Below, piece after piece: positions 6,241 through 13,951 of a DNA stretch of 34,561 bases. The translations under genes and the position numbers were made by a program. Below the pieces are notes generated by a model. It was not told the DNA's origin, did no database searches, and saw nothing but the letters and a program-made list of their open reading frames with translations. Each line of letters starts with the position of its first letter. Within the stretch, counting starts at the first letter, position 1. The stretch spans positions 1-34,561 of the forward strand of contig CAJLCS010000015.1 in assembly GCA_905205195.1 (NCBI GenBank). The letters run 5' to 3'. This DNA comes from an uncultured Eubacteriales bacterium (GTDB lineage: Bacteria; Bacillota; Clostridia; Oscillospirales; Oscillospiraceae).

Positions 6241-8261
6241 GCTTCCCGCCCTCTGGCGCCGCTGACAATTTGGTAATAGGCATTGGACGTCACCCGATAC
6301 ACCAGCGTATAGAACACCGCGAACAGTGCAAAGCACACCAGCGTCGCCGCCGCGAACAGCCCGATGTTGTCCAGCGAAAACAGCCGCAGCATTTTTTCGA
6401 TCATCGGGAAGGCAAAGGCCAGATGCATTCCCGCACCCAGCAGCGGCAGGAAAAATACCAGAAGCAGCTGGGAATTGATGCTTCTCCGGATCTCCCGCCT
6501 GGTCATGCCCACCTTCTGCATGATGTCAAACCGTCCCTGATCCTCGTAGCCTTCGGAAATCTGCTTGTAATAGATCATCAGCACCGCCGCAAACAGGAAC
6601 ACGATGCTCAGCACGATGCCCAGGTAAAACAGGCCACCGTACATCCCGAAATAGTCCTCCTGATGCTCCAGGCGGTTGTCGATCCGGAACGACCTGTCGT
6701 CATACCGCTCCGCCAGCGTCCCCAGCCGGTCTGCCAGCGTCTGATACAGGGTCTTCTGCTGGGCCTCCCCCAGTCCGGTGTCGAATTCCTCATACACGGC
6801 GCCAGTCAGCTCCTCCGCCGGATCCACGGCCGGAAGAAGCTGCGCCGCCGCTTCCCGGAAATCCGGTACAATCACCACAAGCTCCGTTATGGCTGCCATC
6901 CTGTTCCGGGCCATCGGAAACGTCGCCACCGTCTTTTTCACCCGGTAAGTGGGACCACCCTTTACCTCCAGCGTCCGGGTGCCGTCCCAGCCGTCCGGTG
7001 AATAGATCAGCACCTCGTCCCGCTCCAGCGTTTCGCTGCTGCCGGTCTGCCGGTTGTAGTCCTGCAGCGGCACAAAAAAGAGTGTGCAGTACCCGCTTGC
7101 CTCCTGTTCCATCCGCTCCTGTCCCAGGACCATCCGGCTTCCGTTCCGCGCGCCGTAGGTTTGCAGCGCCCGGAAGAAGGTTTCGTCTTCCGGCGTCACG
7201 TCCTGCAGTACCAGCTGCTCCAGGTCCTGCCGGAGCTGGGCCGCCCATTCGTCATCGCCGCCGGTAGCCGGGTCGAAGTAGGCCTCGATCATGATCTCGT
7301 GGGGATAAATCCGGTTCACCGTCTCGCGCATCCCCGCATACAGGCTGAAGGTGGTGGAGATCATCACCAGCACCATGGTCGCCAGAATGCAGATAGAGGC
7401 CAGCCCCGCGCCGTTGCGCTTCATGCGGTAGACCATGGAGGACACCGACACAAAATGGTTGGGCCGGTAATAAAACCGCTTCCGCTTCTGCAGGAACCGG
7501 CAAAGCGTCACGGAGCCGGCAATCATCACCAGATAAGTACCCAGAATCACCAGCAAAACCGCCACGAAGAACAGGGTGATGGCCACAACGGGATCCTGAA
7601 TGGTCAGCGCCAGATAATAGGCCGCCCCCAGCAGAACGACGCCCAGCAGTCCCAGAAACCAGTTGGCCCGGGGCGGCTTTTCGCCCAGATTCTCGCTGCG
7701 GACCAGCGAAATGGCGCTGGAAAAGCGCACCTGCCGCAGCGCGTTCAGAAACAGCAGCAGGAAAATCCCGCCGAACAGCATTGCCGTCCGCCCAAGGCCG
7801 GGCAGAGAAACCGTGAAAGCAAAGTCCGCCGTGCCGTTCATCAGCCGGATCAGGCCCATTTCCATCAGCTTGGAGAACGCCACGCCGAGGGTCAGGCCCA
7901 CCAGCAGGGACAGGGCATAAATCATCACCGTTTCCCACAGCAGAATCCGGCTGATGTTCCGCTTGCCCATACCCAGAATGCTGTAAAGGCCGAATTCCTT
8001 TTTCCGCCGCCGGATCAGAAACGCATTGGTGTAAAACAGAAACAGGCAGGAAAAAACACCGATGACCCAGGCGCCCAGGCCCAGAATGGTCTGAAGCATT
8101 TCGCCGCCCCGCATCGCGGCCACCGCCGGGCTTTCCTGCAGATCGTACACGATGTAAAACATCATGATCATGCCCACACAGGTCAGCAGATACGGCACAT
8201 ACAGGCGTTTATTCTTGCGGATACCGTCCAGCGCCAGGCGAGGATAAAAGCCAAGTTTCAT
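6237..8261 (-). CDS. BceB-like FtsX-family ABC transporter permease
   Basis: This 674-residue permease follows the BceB plan. An N-terminal cytoplasmic start with the first membrane segment (LYVPYLLTCVGMIMMF, about 20-36) precedes several further segments up to about residue 310. Then comes a large extracytoplasmic domain (about 315-520), and the last three segments carry FtsX-like features (EGYEDQGRFDIMQKVGMTRREI, written here only in part as GYEDQGRFDIMQ). Such permeases, with their ATPase, protect against peptide antibiotics that target lipid II cycle intermediates and also signal to the paired kinase. It overlaps the ATPase gene (ATGA) upstream and the small membrane protein downstream. 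The substrate cannot be read from the sequence. Confidence 0.9.
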   Translation of the reverse strand: MKLGFYPRLALDGIRKNKRLYVPYLLTCVGMIMMFYIVYDLQESPAVAAMRGGEMLQTILGLGAWVIGVFSCLFLFYTNAFLIRRRKKEFGLYSILGMGKRNISRILLWETVMIYALSLLVGLTLGVAFSKLMEMGLIRLMNGTADFAFTVSLPGLGRTAMLFGGIFLLLFLNALRQVRFSSAISLVRSENLGEKPPRANWFLGLLGVVLLGAAYYLALTIQDPVVAITLFFVAVLLVILGTYLVMIAGSVTLCRFLQKRKRFYYRPNHFVSVSSMVYRMKRNGAGLASICILATMVLVMISTTFSLYAGMRETVNRIYPHEIMIEAYFDPATGGDDEWAAQLRQDLEQLVLQDVTPEDETFFRALQTYGARNGSRMVLGQERMEQEASGYCTLFFVPLQDYNRQTGSSETLERDEVLIYSPDGWDGTRTLEVKGGPTYRVKKTVATFPMARNRMAAITELVVIVPDFREAAAQLLPAVDPAEELTGAVYEEFDTGLGEAQQKTLYQTLADRLGTLAERYDDRSFRIDNRLEHQEDYFGMYGGLFYLGIVLSIVFLFAAVLMIYYKQISEGYEDQGRFDIMQKVGMTRREIRRSINSQLLLVFFLPLLGAGMHLAFAFPMIEKMLRLFSLDNIGLFAAATLVCFALFAVFYTLVYRVTSNAYYQIVSGARGREA

Positions 8262-9022
8262 GCCCGGTCACCGCCTGTCGCCAGCATGGTCAGCGTATCG
8301 GAAATCCGCTGATAGAGCTGCTCGTCGCTGTCCTGCCCCCGGTAGAGCTGGTGGAACACCTCGCCGTCCCGGATAAACAGCACCCGGCCCGCCGTGCTGG
8401 CCGCCCGGACCGAATGGGTCACCATCAGAATGGTCTGGCCCTGCCGGTTGACCTGGGCAAACAGCCGCAGCAGCTCCTCCGTGGCCCGGGAATCCAGCGC
8501 GCCGGTCGGCTCGTCGGCCAGAATCAGCCGGGGATCCGTAATCAGCGCCCGGGCCACCGCCGCCCGCTGCTTCTGGCCGCCGGACACCTCATAGGGATAC
8601 TTTTTCAGCAAGTCCCCAATTCCCAGCCGCTGGGCGATGGGCGTCAGCCGCTGGGCCATCTCCCGGTAGGGCCGCCCGGCCAGTACCAGCGGCAGATAAA
8701 TATTGTCCTCCAGCGTAAAGGTGTCCAGCAGGTTGAATTCCTGAAACACAAACCCCAGCCGGTCCCGCCGGAAGGCCGCCACCTCCGCCTCCCGCAGCTT
8801 GGCCAGATCCCGGCCGTCCAGCAGCACGCTGCCGGCGGTGGGCCGGTCCAGCGCCGCCAGAATGTTCAGCAGCGTGGTCTTGCCGGAGCCGGATTCGCCC
8901 ATAATGGCCACATATTCTCCCTGCTCCACGGTAAAATTCACGTTTTTCAGCGCTTCCACCTGGGTGCCGCCCAGACGGGCCGCGTAAACCTTCCGCAGGC
9001 CGCTGACTTCCAATAAACTCAT
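8258..9022 (-). CDS. BceA-like ABC transporter ATP-binding protein
   Basis: This 254-residue ATPase has Walker A GESGSGKTT (about 40-48), a Q-loop in FVFQEFNLL, signature SGGQKQR, Walker B LILADEPTGALD and the H-loop in MVTHS. It is closest in type to the LolD/MacB/BceA class, which pairs with FtsX-like permeases. ATG 9022 has GGAGG 8 bases upstream. The gene begins a second transcription unit of the module, behind an activator-type promoter (9055-9129) located just after the kinase gene. It is coupled to the permease by ATGA. Confidence 0.95.
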   Translation of the reverse strand: MSLLEVSGLRKVYAARLGGTQVEALKNVNFTVEQGEYVAIMGESGSGKTTLLNILAALDRPTAGSVLLDGRDLAKLREAEVAAFRRDRLGFVFQEFNLLDTFTLEDNIYLPLVLAGRPYREMAQRLTPIAQRLGIGDLLKKYPYEVSGGQKQRAAVARALITDPRLILADEPTGALDSRATEELLRLFAQVNRQGQTILMVTHSVRAASTAGRVLFIRDGEVFHQLYRGQDSDEQLYQRISDTLTMLATGGDRA

Positions 9023-9054
9023 AAGGAAAACCTCCTGTGAAATGAACTGCCCTT

Positions 9055-9129
9055 ATTATAGCGGAAACGGGAAACGCAGCCCATCGAACCGGCTTACATT
9101 TCCCGTCTCAAATCTTACAGTTCCGTAAG
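9055..9129 (-). promoter_or_regulatory. Predicted response-regulator-activated promoter of bceAB-like genes
   Basis: Minus strand: -10 TATAAT (9060-9055) with a poor -35 (TGGGCT at 17 bases), as expected for an activated promoter. Upstream lies the palindrome CTTAC-N6-GTAAG (9114-9129), and TGTAAG recurs (9098-9093) exactly 21 bases, two helical turns, closer to the -35. The layout resembles BceR-type binding sites (inverted TTAC/GTAA half-sites). The palindrome begins 4 bases after the kinase stop codon. Confidence 0.75.
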
Positions 9130-9132
9130 AAG

Positions 9133-10122
9133 TTACTGTATTTTCAGATCATAGCGGTTCAGATCCAGCGTAAAGGCCGTTCCCTCGTCAGGGCGGGAGG
9201 TCACCGTCATGCGGATGCCCAGATTCTCGCAGACCCGGCGGCAGAGATACAGCCCCAGCCCGCTGGCGTGGCCCTCCTCCCGGCCGTTGCAGCCGGTGTA
9301 GCCTCGCTCAAAGATCCGGGGCAGGTCCTCCGGCGCAATGCCCACGCCGGTATCGGCAACGCACAGCAGCCCCGGGCCGGGCATGGACACGGTGACCGTC
9401 CCCTGCCGGGTGTATTTCAGCGCATTGGACAGCAGCTGCTCCAGCACAAAGCCCAGCCACTTCTCATCGGTCAGCACCGACGCCTGCACCGACTCGTACA
9501 CAAAGCGAATCCGGCGGGATATGAACTCCCCGGCAAATTTCCGGGCCGTGCGGCGGATCAGGCCGTCCAGATTGCACTCCCGGAACACATAGTCGCTGGA
9601 CGCCGAGTCCAGCCGCAGATAGGCCAGCACCATTTCCACATATTGCTCGATATGGAACAGGTCCAGCGTCAGCTTCCGGGACAGGGGCGAGTCCTCCTCC
9701 TGCAGCGTCAGCCGCATGGAGGAAATGGGTGTCTTGATCTGATGGACCCAGACGGTATAGTAGTCAATCATGTCCTGATAGCGCCGCCCGGCCGCCGCCT
9801 CCCGCGCGGAAAGGGTCTGCCGGAGAAAGGACGCCATGGCCTGATAGTCCTCCTCCAGGACGGTGGACGGCGGCGGGAGCATTTCCTCCGGCCAGTCCGC
9901 CTGCTCCTTCAGGGCCGACAGCAGGCGGTGCAGCCGCCGCACCCGCAGAAAATCCGCAAGCAGGAAGCTCAGCCCCAGCATGGCGCACAGCGCCAGCGGG
10001 TACAGAATCGCCTTCATCGGCAAGCGGTAAAAGTAGAAGGTCAGCACAAAAAGCAGTCCGAACAGGGCAAAGGCCCCCACGGTCCGCCGCCGCCCGGCCA
10101 GATAACGTCCCAGCAGCTTCAT
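9133..10122 (-). CDS. BceS-like intramembrane-sensing histidine kinase
   Basis: This 329-residue kinase has two N-terminal membrane segments (about 15-33 and 37-57) with almost no extracellular loop, as in intramembrane-sensing kinases that take their signal from a BceAB transporter. The phospho-acceptor is His 127 in WVHQIKTPISSM. The N-box (QLLSNALKYTRQG), G1 (ADTGVGI) and G2 (SGLGLYL) are intact, so it should be active. It overlaps the response regulator by ATGA and is followed by the bceAB-like promoter. By family knowledge, the transporter's flux state, not the drug itself, would be the stimulus. Confidence 0.93.
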   Translation of the reverse strand: MKLLGRYLAGRRRTVGAFALFGLLFVLTFYFYRLPMKAILYPLALCAMLGLSFLLADFLRVRRLHRLLSALKEQADWPEEMLPPPSTVLEEDYQAMASFLRQTLSAREAAAGRRYQDMIDYYTVWVHQIKTPISSMRLTLQEEDSPLSRKLTLDLFHIEQYVEMVLAYLRLDSASSDYVFRECNLDGLIRRTARKFAGEFISRRIRFVYESVQASVLTDEKWLGFVLEQLLSNALKYTRQGTVTVSMPGPGLLCVADTGVGIAPEDLPRIFERGYTGCNGREEGHASGLGLYLCRRVCENLGIRMTVTSRPDEGTAFTLDLNRYDLKIQ

Positions 10123-10802
10123 TCGTTCTCTCCCTCCACCAGATAGCCCACGCCGAACTTGGTGGTAATAAAATGCTCCAGCCCGGCGGCGTCCAGCTTG
10201 CGGCGCAGCCGGTTGACGTTGACCGTCAGGGTATTTTCATCCACAAAGGCGTCGGTCTCCCACAGCCGCTCCATCAGCCGCTCCCGGCTGACGACCTTTC
10301 CCTTGTTTTCCAGCAGAGAAAGGAGAATCCTGTGTTCGTTTTTCGTCAGCGGAATCCGTTTCCCCGCCACCGTCAGCGTCTGGTCCCCGGTGTTGAGGAA
10401 CGCGCCCCGATGCTCCAGCACCGGCGCCGCACCGGAAAAATCGTAGGTGCGGCGCAGTAGCGCCTGAATTTTCGCCATCAGCACGTTCAGGTCAAAGGGC
10501 TTGGCGATAAAATCGTCGCCCCCCAGATCCATGGCCATGACAATATTCAGATTGTCCGCCGCCGAGGAAAGAAACAGAATCGGCACCTTGGAGGATTTCC
10601 GGATCTCCCGGCACCAGTGGTAGCCGTTGTACACCGGCAGCGTAATGTCCATCACCACCAGATGGGGGTGAAACGCTTCAACATCCTCCAGAACGTTCCG
10701 GAAGCGGTTGGCCGCCGCCACGTCGTACTCCCACATTTTCGCTCGGGCCGCAATGGCCCCGGCAATATCCGGGTCATCCTCCACAATCAGAATCCGATAC
10801 AT
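10119..10802 (-). CDS. BceR-like OmpR-family response regulator
   Basis: This 227-residue regulator has a receiver domain with acidic pocket VEDDPD, phospho-acceptor Asp 52 (VVMDITLP) and conserved Lys in FIAKPFD. A C-terminal winged helix carries LTKNEHRILLSLL and TVNVNRLRRKLD. ATG 10802 has AAGGAGGG 6 bases upstream; the longer open frame would run through the promoter and the vanZ-like terminator. It is the first gene of the regulator-kinase unit, and the palindromic site at 9114-9129 is its likely target. Confidence 0.94.
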   Translation of the reverse strand: MYRILIVEDDPDIAGAIAARAKMWEYDVAAANRFRNVLEDVEAFHPHLVVMDITLPVYNGYHWCREIRKSSKVPILFLSSAADNLNIVMAMDLGGDDFIAKPFDLNVLMAKIQALLRRTYDFSGAAPVLEHRGAFLNTGDQTLTVAGKRIPLTKNEHRILLSLLENKGKVVSRERLMERLWETDAFVDENTLTVNVNRLRRKLDAAGLEHFITTKFGVGYLVEGENE

Positions 10803-10824
10803 ATCCGTCCCTCCTTTTGGACGT

Positions 10825-10853
10825 ATCATACCACGTCGTGCCGGAAATGTCCA
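10825..10853 (-). promoter_or_regulatory. Promoter of the response regulator-kinase unit
   Basis: Minus strand: -35 TGGACA (10853-10848), 17-base spacer, -10 TATGAT (10830-10825). It lies directly after the vanZ-like terminator. Confidence 0.8.
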
Positions 10854-10855
10854 TG

Positions 10856-10897
10856 AAAAACCGCAGAAGAAGCCTGCATTCAGGCATCTTCTGCGGT
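10856..10897 (-). terminator. Terminator of mntP-vanZ
   Basis: The stem ACCGCAGAAGA/TCTTCTGCGGT with inner GCCTG/CAGGC spans 10860-10897 and is followed by TTTT on the minus strand. It starts inside the last codons of the VanZ-like gene. Confidence 0.9.
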
Positions 10898-11359
10898 ATC
10901 CTGTTTTCCTGACCTTCTCCGCCTGACGAGCAGCGCGGCCGTCAGAACGGCGGCAGCGCCCACGGCGCCGCCCGCCGTATCGATCCACACGTCAATCAGG
11001 CTGGACCCCCGTCCGGCCACAAAAAGCTGGATGGTTTCGTCCGCACAGGCCGCCGCCAGGACGCCGGACAGGGCGTGAAGCGGCGTCCGGACCGGGTGAA
11101 AGGCCAGCATTCCGTCCAGCCAGCACAGCAGCGCCCCCAGGCAGGCAAATTCCGTCCCGTGGGCCAGCTTCCGCAGCAGATGGTCGCCGCCGGCGGGACC
11201 GGTCTGCCCCGGCCGGAGCAGCTGCTGCAAAATCCGGCTGAGCTGGCCGCTGATCCAGCCGGACACCGTCCCCGGCAGCAGGGAATTGCCCCAGATAAAG
11301 GCCAGATTCAGTGCCAGCAGTACCATACAAACCCGCAGGCGATTTCGGCTGCGGATCAT
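10880..11359 (-). CDS. VanZ-family membrane protein
   Basis: This 159-residue protein has about four membrane segments and family motifs IWGNSLLPG near the N-terminus, LRKLAHGTEFACLGALL in the middle, and DETIQLFVAGRGSSLIDVWID (part) near the C-terminus. VanZ proteins are linked to low-level glycopeptide or lipoglycopeptide tolerance in some species, but most members are uncharacterised. It overlaps mntP by ATGA, so it should be under the same manganese riboswitch. It lies next to, but on a separate transcript from, the Bce-like module. Confidence 0.9.
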   Translation of the reverse strand: MIRSRNRLRVCMVLLALNLAFIWGNSLLPGTVSGWISGQLSRILQQLLRPGQTGPAGGDHLLRKLAHGTEFACLGALLCWLDGMLAFHPVRTPLHALSGVLAAACADETIQLFVAGRGSSLIDVWIDTAGGAVGAAAVLTAALLVRRRRSGKQDTAEDA

Positions 11360-11925
11360 GCCAGCACTCCCAGATGCTCCAGCAGAATCTTCACGCCGAG
11401 GAAAATCAGGATCACGCCGCCGACGACTTCCGCCTTTTTCTCATACCGGCTGCCGAACACATTGCCGATCTTCACGCCGATAGCGGAGAGGAGGAACGTG
11501 GTGATGCCCGTCATCGTAATGGCCACCCAGATGTTCACATTGCCCGCCATGGCCAGCGAAAGGCCCACCGCCAGCGCGTCGATGCTGGTGGCAATGGCCA
11601 TCAGCAGCATGGTTTTGAAGGAGAAATCGGCGCTTACCTTCTCTTCTTCCTTCTTGCTCAGCGCTTCCCGCAGCATATTGATGCCGATGAGCACCAGCAG
11701 GCCGAAGGCGACCCAGTGGTCAAAGGCCTGAATGGCCTCGGCAAACAGCGCGCCGAGGAAGAAGCCGATCAGCGGCATCAACGCCTGAAAGCCGCCGAAC
11801 CAGGCGCCGCAGATCAGCGACCCCTTCACGGACGATTCCCGCATGGCCAGCCCCTTGCAGATGGACACCGCAAAGGCATCCATGCTCAGGCCCACGGCCA
11901 GCAGCAGCAATTCCCAGATTCCCAT
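11356..11925 (-). CDS. mntP: Manganese efflux pump MntP
   Basis: This 189-residue protein with six membrane segments carries the MntP hallmarks: LSMDAFAVSICKGLAM (about 13-28) and SIDALAVGLSLAMAG in the second half, the inverted repeat of the fold. It exports Mn(II) to prevent toxicity. ATG 11925 has GGAGG 9 bases upstream, and the T7 tract of a leader terminator fills the gap. The yybP-ykoY riboswitch upstream is the known Mn(II) sensor for this gene, which confirms the call. It is coupled to the VanZ-like gene downstream. Confidence 0.96.
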   Translation of the reverse strand: MGIWELLLLAVGLSMDAFAVSICKGLAMRESSVKGSLICGAWFGGFQALMPLIGFFLGALFAEAIQAFDHWVAFGLLVLIGINMLREALSKKEEEKVSADFSFKTMLLMAIATSIDALAVGLSLAMAGNVNIWVAITMTGITTFLLSAIGVKIGNVFGSRYEKKAEVVGGVILIFLGVKILLEHLGVLA

Positions 11926-12078
11926 AAAAAAAGACCTCCTGCCCATCATAAACGGCACGGAAGTCCTCCAAACAGACTGAGCCGGCCGCAAAGTCTCGTC
12001 ATTTCAGGCTGGACCAGAGGAATTCCTCAGTATGTTGACCCAGCCCCGCAGATTACGCCGACTACTCCCTTATTGCCT
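11926..12078 (-). promoter_or_regulatory. yybP-ykoY manganese riboswitch with terminator platform
   Basis: Minus strand: the conserved aptamer elements AAGGGAGTAG, CTGGGTCAACATACTGAGG and GACGAGACTTTGCGG are all present (about 12076-11986), with GCAA/TTGC able to form P1. The expression platform is a hairpin pairing GACTTCC (11965-11959) with GGAGGTC (11939-11933), with TGCC/GGCA inside, and a T7 tract directly before ATG. That hairpin would both terminate and mask the ribosome binding site. Mn(II) binding should prevent it and turn mntP-vanZ on. Confidence 0.92.
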
Positions 12079-12080
12079 AG

Positions 12081-12109
12081 ATTATAGCAATTTGGAGCCA
12101 AGCTGTCAA
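12081..12109 (-). promoter_or_regulatory. Consensus promoter of mntP-vanZ
   Basis: Minus strand: -35 TTGACA (12109-12104), 17-base spacer, -10 TATAAT (12086-12081), a perfect match to the sigma-A consensus. Transcription should start near 12075. Confidence 0.92.
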
Positions 12110-12121
12110 GTTTGGAGCCAA
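12091..12121 (-). repeat. Two direct copies of TTGGCTCCAAA around the mntP -35
   Basis: TTGGCTCCAAA occurs at 12101-12091 and 12121-12111, exactly 20 bases apart. Each contains the palindrome TTGG-CT-CCAA. One copy lies in the spacer and the other just upstream of the -35, the position of a repressor operator. Confidence 0.6.
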
Positions 12122-12139
12122 CATTTTTGATAAACTTTT

Positions 12140-13213
12140 TCAGATGATCTCCAGGCCGTCCGCATCGGGCAACTGGGGGAAGGGCGCCGCCGGCAGCATC
12201 TGGTACCAGAAGGCCACCGAGGCAATGTCGTCCTGCAGCGGCAGATACCGGCCGCCGCTGCGCCAGCCCAGCGCCTGAATGGTCACCTTCAGGTCGGAGG
12301 TAAAGCGGATCGGATCCATAATGTGCCAGCGGTACAGAGAAAACCGCTCCTGAGACTGGTAGGTGCCGTCCGGACGGATGACCCGGGGCATTCCGGCATA
12401 GGGCGTGCAGTACTCCGTGAACCGTCCGCCCACGTCAAAATTATACGAGCCGCAGAAATAGTCCTCCGTCCCGGTGCCGCAGATGGTGGGAAAGTCCCGG
12501 TCGCCGTCCAGATAGAACTTGATCTCCCCTTCGCCCCACCAGCCGGTATTGTGAACGCCCCAGGCAAGGTAAGTGCCCACATACTGTCCCCGGCCCCGGA
12601 CGCCGTCCAGAATGGTGTATACCTGCCCGTAGGGCAGCGGGTTGACCCGGCGGAACTGGGCATGGAAATAGGCGCAGTCCTCCGGCACCTCCGTCAGTGT
12701 ATAGTCGATCTGATAGTACAGGACCATGTCCTCCGCGGCCAGATTCTCCACGGTCATCCGGCACCTCTTCCGGAATGGCATCTCCCAGTAGCAGTTGAAG
12801 GCGCTGCCCGGATTGACGCAGACCGGCAGGCTGGTGAGCTGGGCAAAGCCGCCCTGATAGGCGCTGGCAAAGAAATCCCCCGCCGGGCATTCCACGGAGG
12901 GCACCGTCTGATCCTCCCAGTAAATGCGGAAAATGGTCTTGCGCCACGTTCCGGTGGGCGTCATCCAGATGTGGGTAATGGCGCCGGGGCCTTCGATGTT
13001 CGCCAGCTCAAAGGTCGTCCCCGCCGGAATGACCACGGAGGGCGAGATTTTCCATCCCTGCCCCAGGTCCCGGGCGCAGGATTCCCCGGTGCCGTGGAGC
13101 GCCATGCCGCCCCGGCCCTTTTCGCCGGTGAAATTTTCCGGGCTGATCGAGCGGGTCTGTGCCGCAGACAGCCGGGACAGATTACCCAGATTCATGCCTA
13201 ATCCGTTAAACAT
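12140..13213 (-). CDS. GH172 (DUF2961) glycoside hydrolase
   Basis: This 357-residue protein is of the DUF2961 family, now GH172, whose characterised members include difructose dianhydride-forming and alpha-D-fructofuranosidase or arabinofuranosidase enzymes. The region GEGEIKFYLDGD followed by GTGTEDYFCGSYN holds the two acidic motifs matching the catalytic glutamates described for that family. ATG 13213 has AGGAAG about 8 bases upstream. There is no signal peptide, so it should act on imported oligosaccharide. It has its own promoter; no regulator or transporter lies beside it. The exact substrate cannot be deduced. Confidence 0.88.
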   Translation of the reverse strand: MFNGLGMNLGNLSRLSAAQTRSISPENFTGEKGRGGMALHGTGESCARDLGQGWKISPSVVIPAGTTFELANIEGPGAITHIWMTPTGTWRKTIFRIYWEDQTVPSVECPAGDFFASAYQGGFAQLTSLPVCVNPGSAFNCYWEMPFRKRCRMTVENLAAEDMVLYYQIDYTLTEVPEDCAYFHAQFRRVNPLPYGQVYTILDGVRGRGQYVGTYLAWGVHNTGWWGEGEIKFYLDGDRDFPTICGTGTEDYFCGSYNFDVGGRFTEYCTPYAGMPRVIRPDGTYQSQERFSLYRWHIMDPIRFTSDLKVTIQALGWRSGGRYLPLQDDIASVAFWYQMLPAAPFPQLPDADGLEII

Positions 13214-13260
13214 CTCGTCTCTTCCTTTCTCTCGCCGCTTTTTGCAGCCGTCTGCCCAGA

Positions 13261-13289
13261 TCATAGCACGCTTCCGCCCGGATTGCAAG
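13261..13289 (-). promoter_or_regulatory. Promoter of the GH172 gene
   Basis: Minus strand: -35 TTGCAA (13289-13284), 17-base spacer, extended -10 TGC-TATGAT (13269-13261). It lies immediately after the hpf terminator. Confidence 0.8.
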
Positions 13290-13291
13290 CA

Positions 13292-13325
13292 AAAGGCGCC
13301 GCCCCCGAAGCCGGGAGCGGCGCCA
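13292..13325 (-). terminator. Terminator of hpf
   Basis: GGCGCCGC (13318-13325 on the minus strand) pairs with GCGGCGCC (13296-13303), with CCCGG-CTTC inside, followed by TTTT. It lies 11 bases after the hpf stop. Confidence 0.9.
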
Positions 13326-13336
13326 AAACTGTCTTT

Positions 13337-13873
13337 TTATTTTGCGTCGTCAATCAGGCCGTAGCCGCCGTCGTTGCGGCGATACACCACGGCAAAGCTG
13401 CCGCCGTTATCCTCGTCACGGAAGGCGAAGAAGCTGTGCTCCAGCAGATTCATCTGCAAAACCGCTTCCTCCCGGGTCATGGGCCGGAAATAGAAGCTCT
13501 TTTTCTTGGTAATGCTCAGGTCGTCCTCCGCCGGTTCCGGTGCAAAGGAGGTCTCCTCCGCCGTCCGGGTAAAGGCGTCCTGACGCAGCCGACGGGCAAG
13601 ACGGGTTTTGTTCTTGCGGATCTGGCCCTCGATGGTGCCCACCGCCGCGTCGATGGACGCGAACATATCCGACGTGCTTTCATGGGCACGGAACCAGGTC
13701 CCTGCGCCGTGAACGGTCAGCTCCACGATGTTCTGATTCTTTTCCACGGAAAAGACAACAAGTGCCTCCGCACCATCCTCAAAGAACCGCGCCAGCTTCA
13801 TCACTTTTTTCTCGGCATAGGCGTGGACCTTCTCCGGCAGCGCGACCTTTTTCTCACTGTACTGAAACTTCAT
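13337..13873 (-). CDS. hpf: Ribosome hibernation promoting factor, long form
   Basis: This 178-residue protein has an N-terminal S30AE/YfiA domain (about 1-95: KVHAYAEKKVMKLARFF, VEKNQNIVELTVHG, DMFASIDAAVGTIEGQIRK) and a C-terminal dimerisation domain (about 120-178: KKKSFYFRPMTREEAVLQM, SFFAFRDEDNGG). The linker joins them as in long HPF, which pairs two 70S ribosomes into 100S dimers in stationary phase. ATG 13873 has AAAGGAG at a proper distance; the longer frame has no site. It forms a single-gene unit with its own promoter and terminator. Confidence 0.96.
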   Translation of the reverse strand: MKFQYSEKKVALPEKVHAYAEKKVMKLARFFEDGAEALVVFSVEKNQNIVELTVHGAGTWFRAHESTSDMFASIDAAVGTIEGQIRKNKTRLARRLRQDAFTRTAEETSFAPEPAEDDLSITKKKSFYFRPMTREEAVLQMNLLEHSFFAFRDEDNGGSFAVVYRRNDGGYGLIDDAK

Positions 13874-13917
13874 ATGCGGCAGCTCCTTTCGTATCACCGA
13901 TTCTTCGGTGTACTTAG

Positions 13918-13946
13918 ACTATACCACATTTTTCCGTTTCCGGCAA
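13918..13946 (-). promoter_or_regulatory. Promoter of hpf
   Basis: Minus strand: -35 TTGCCG (13946-13941), 17-base spacer, -10 TATAGT (13923-13918). The leader contains the hairpin CACCGA-AGAA-TCGGTG. Confidence 0.75.
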
Positions 13947-13951
13947 GGGGG

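Noticed and set aside
7161..8312. Plus-strand open frame of 383 residues opposite the BceB-like permease
   Set aside because: Shadow of the permease frame, low-complexity Gln/His-rich peptide, no ribosome binding site.
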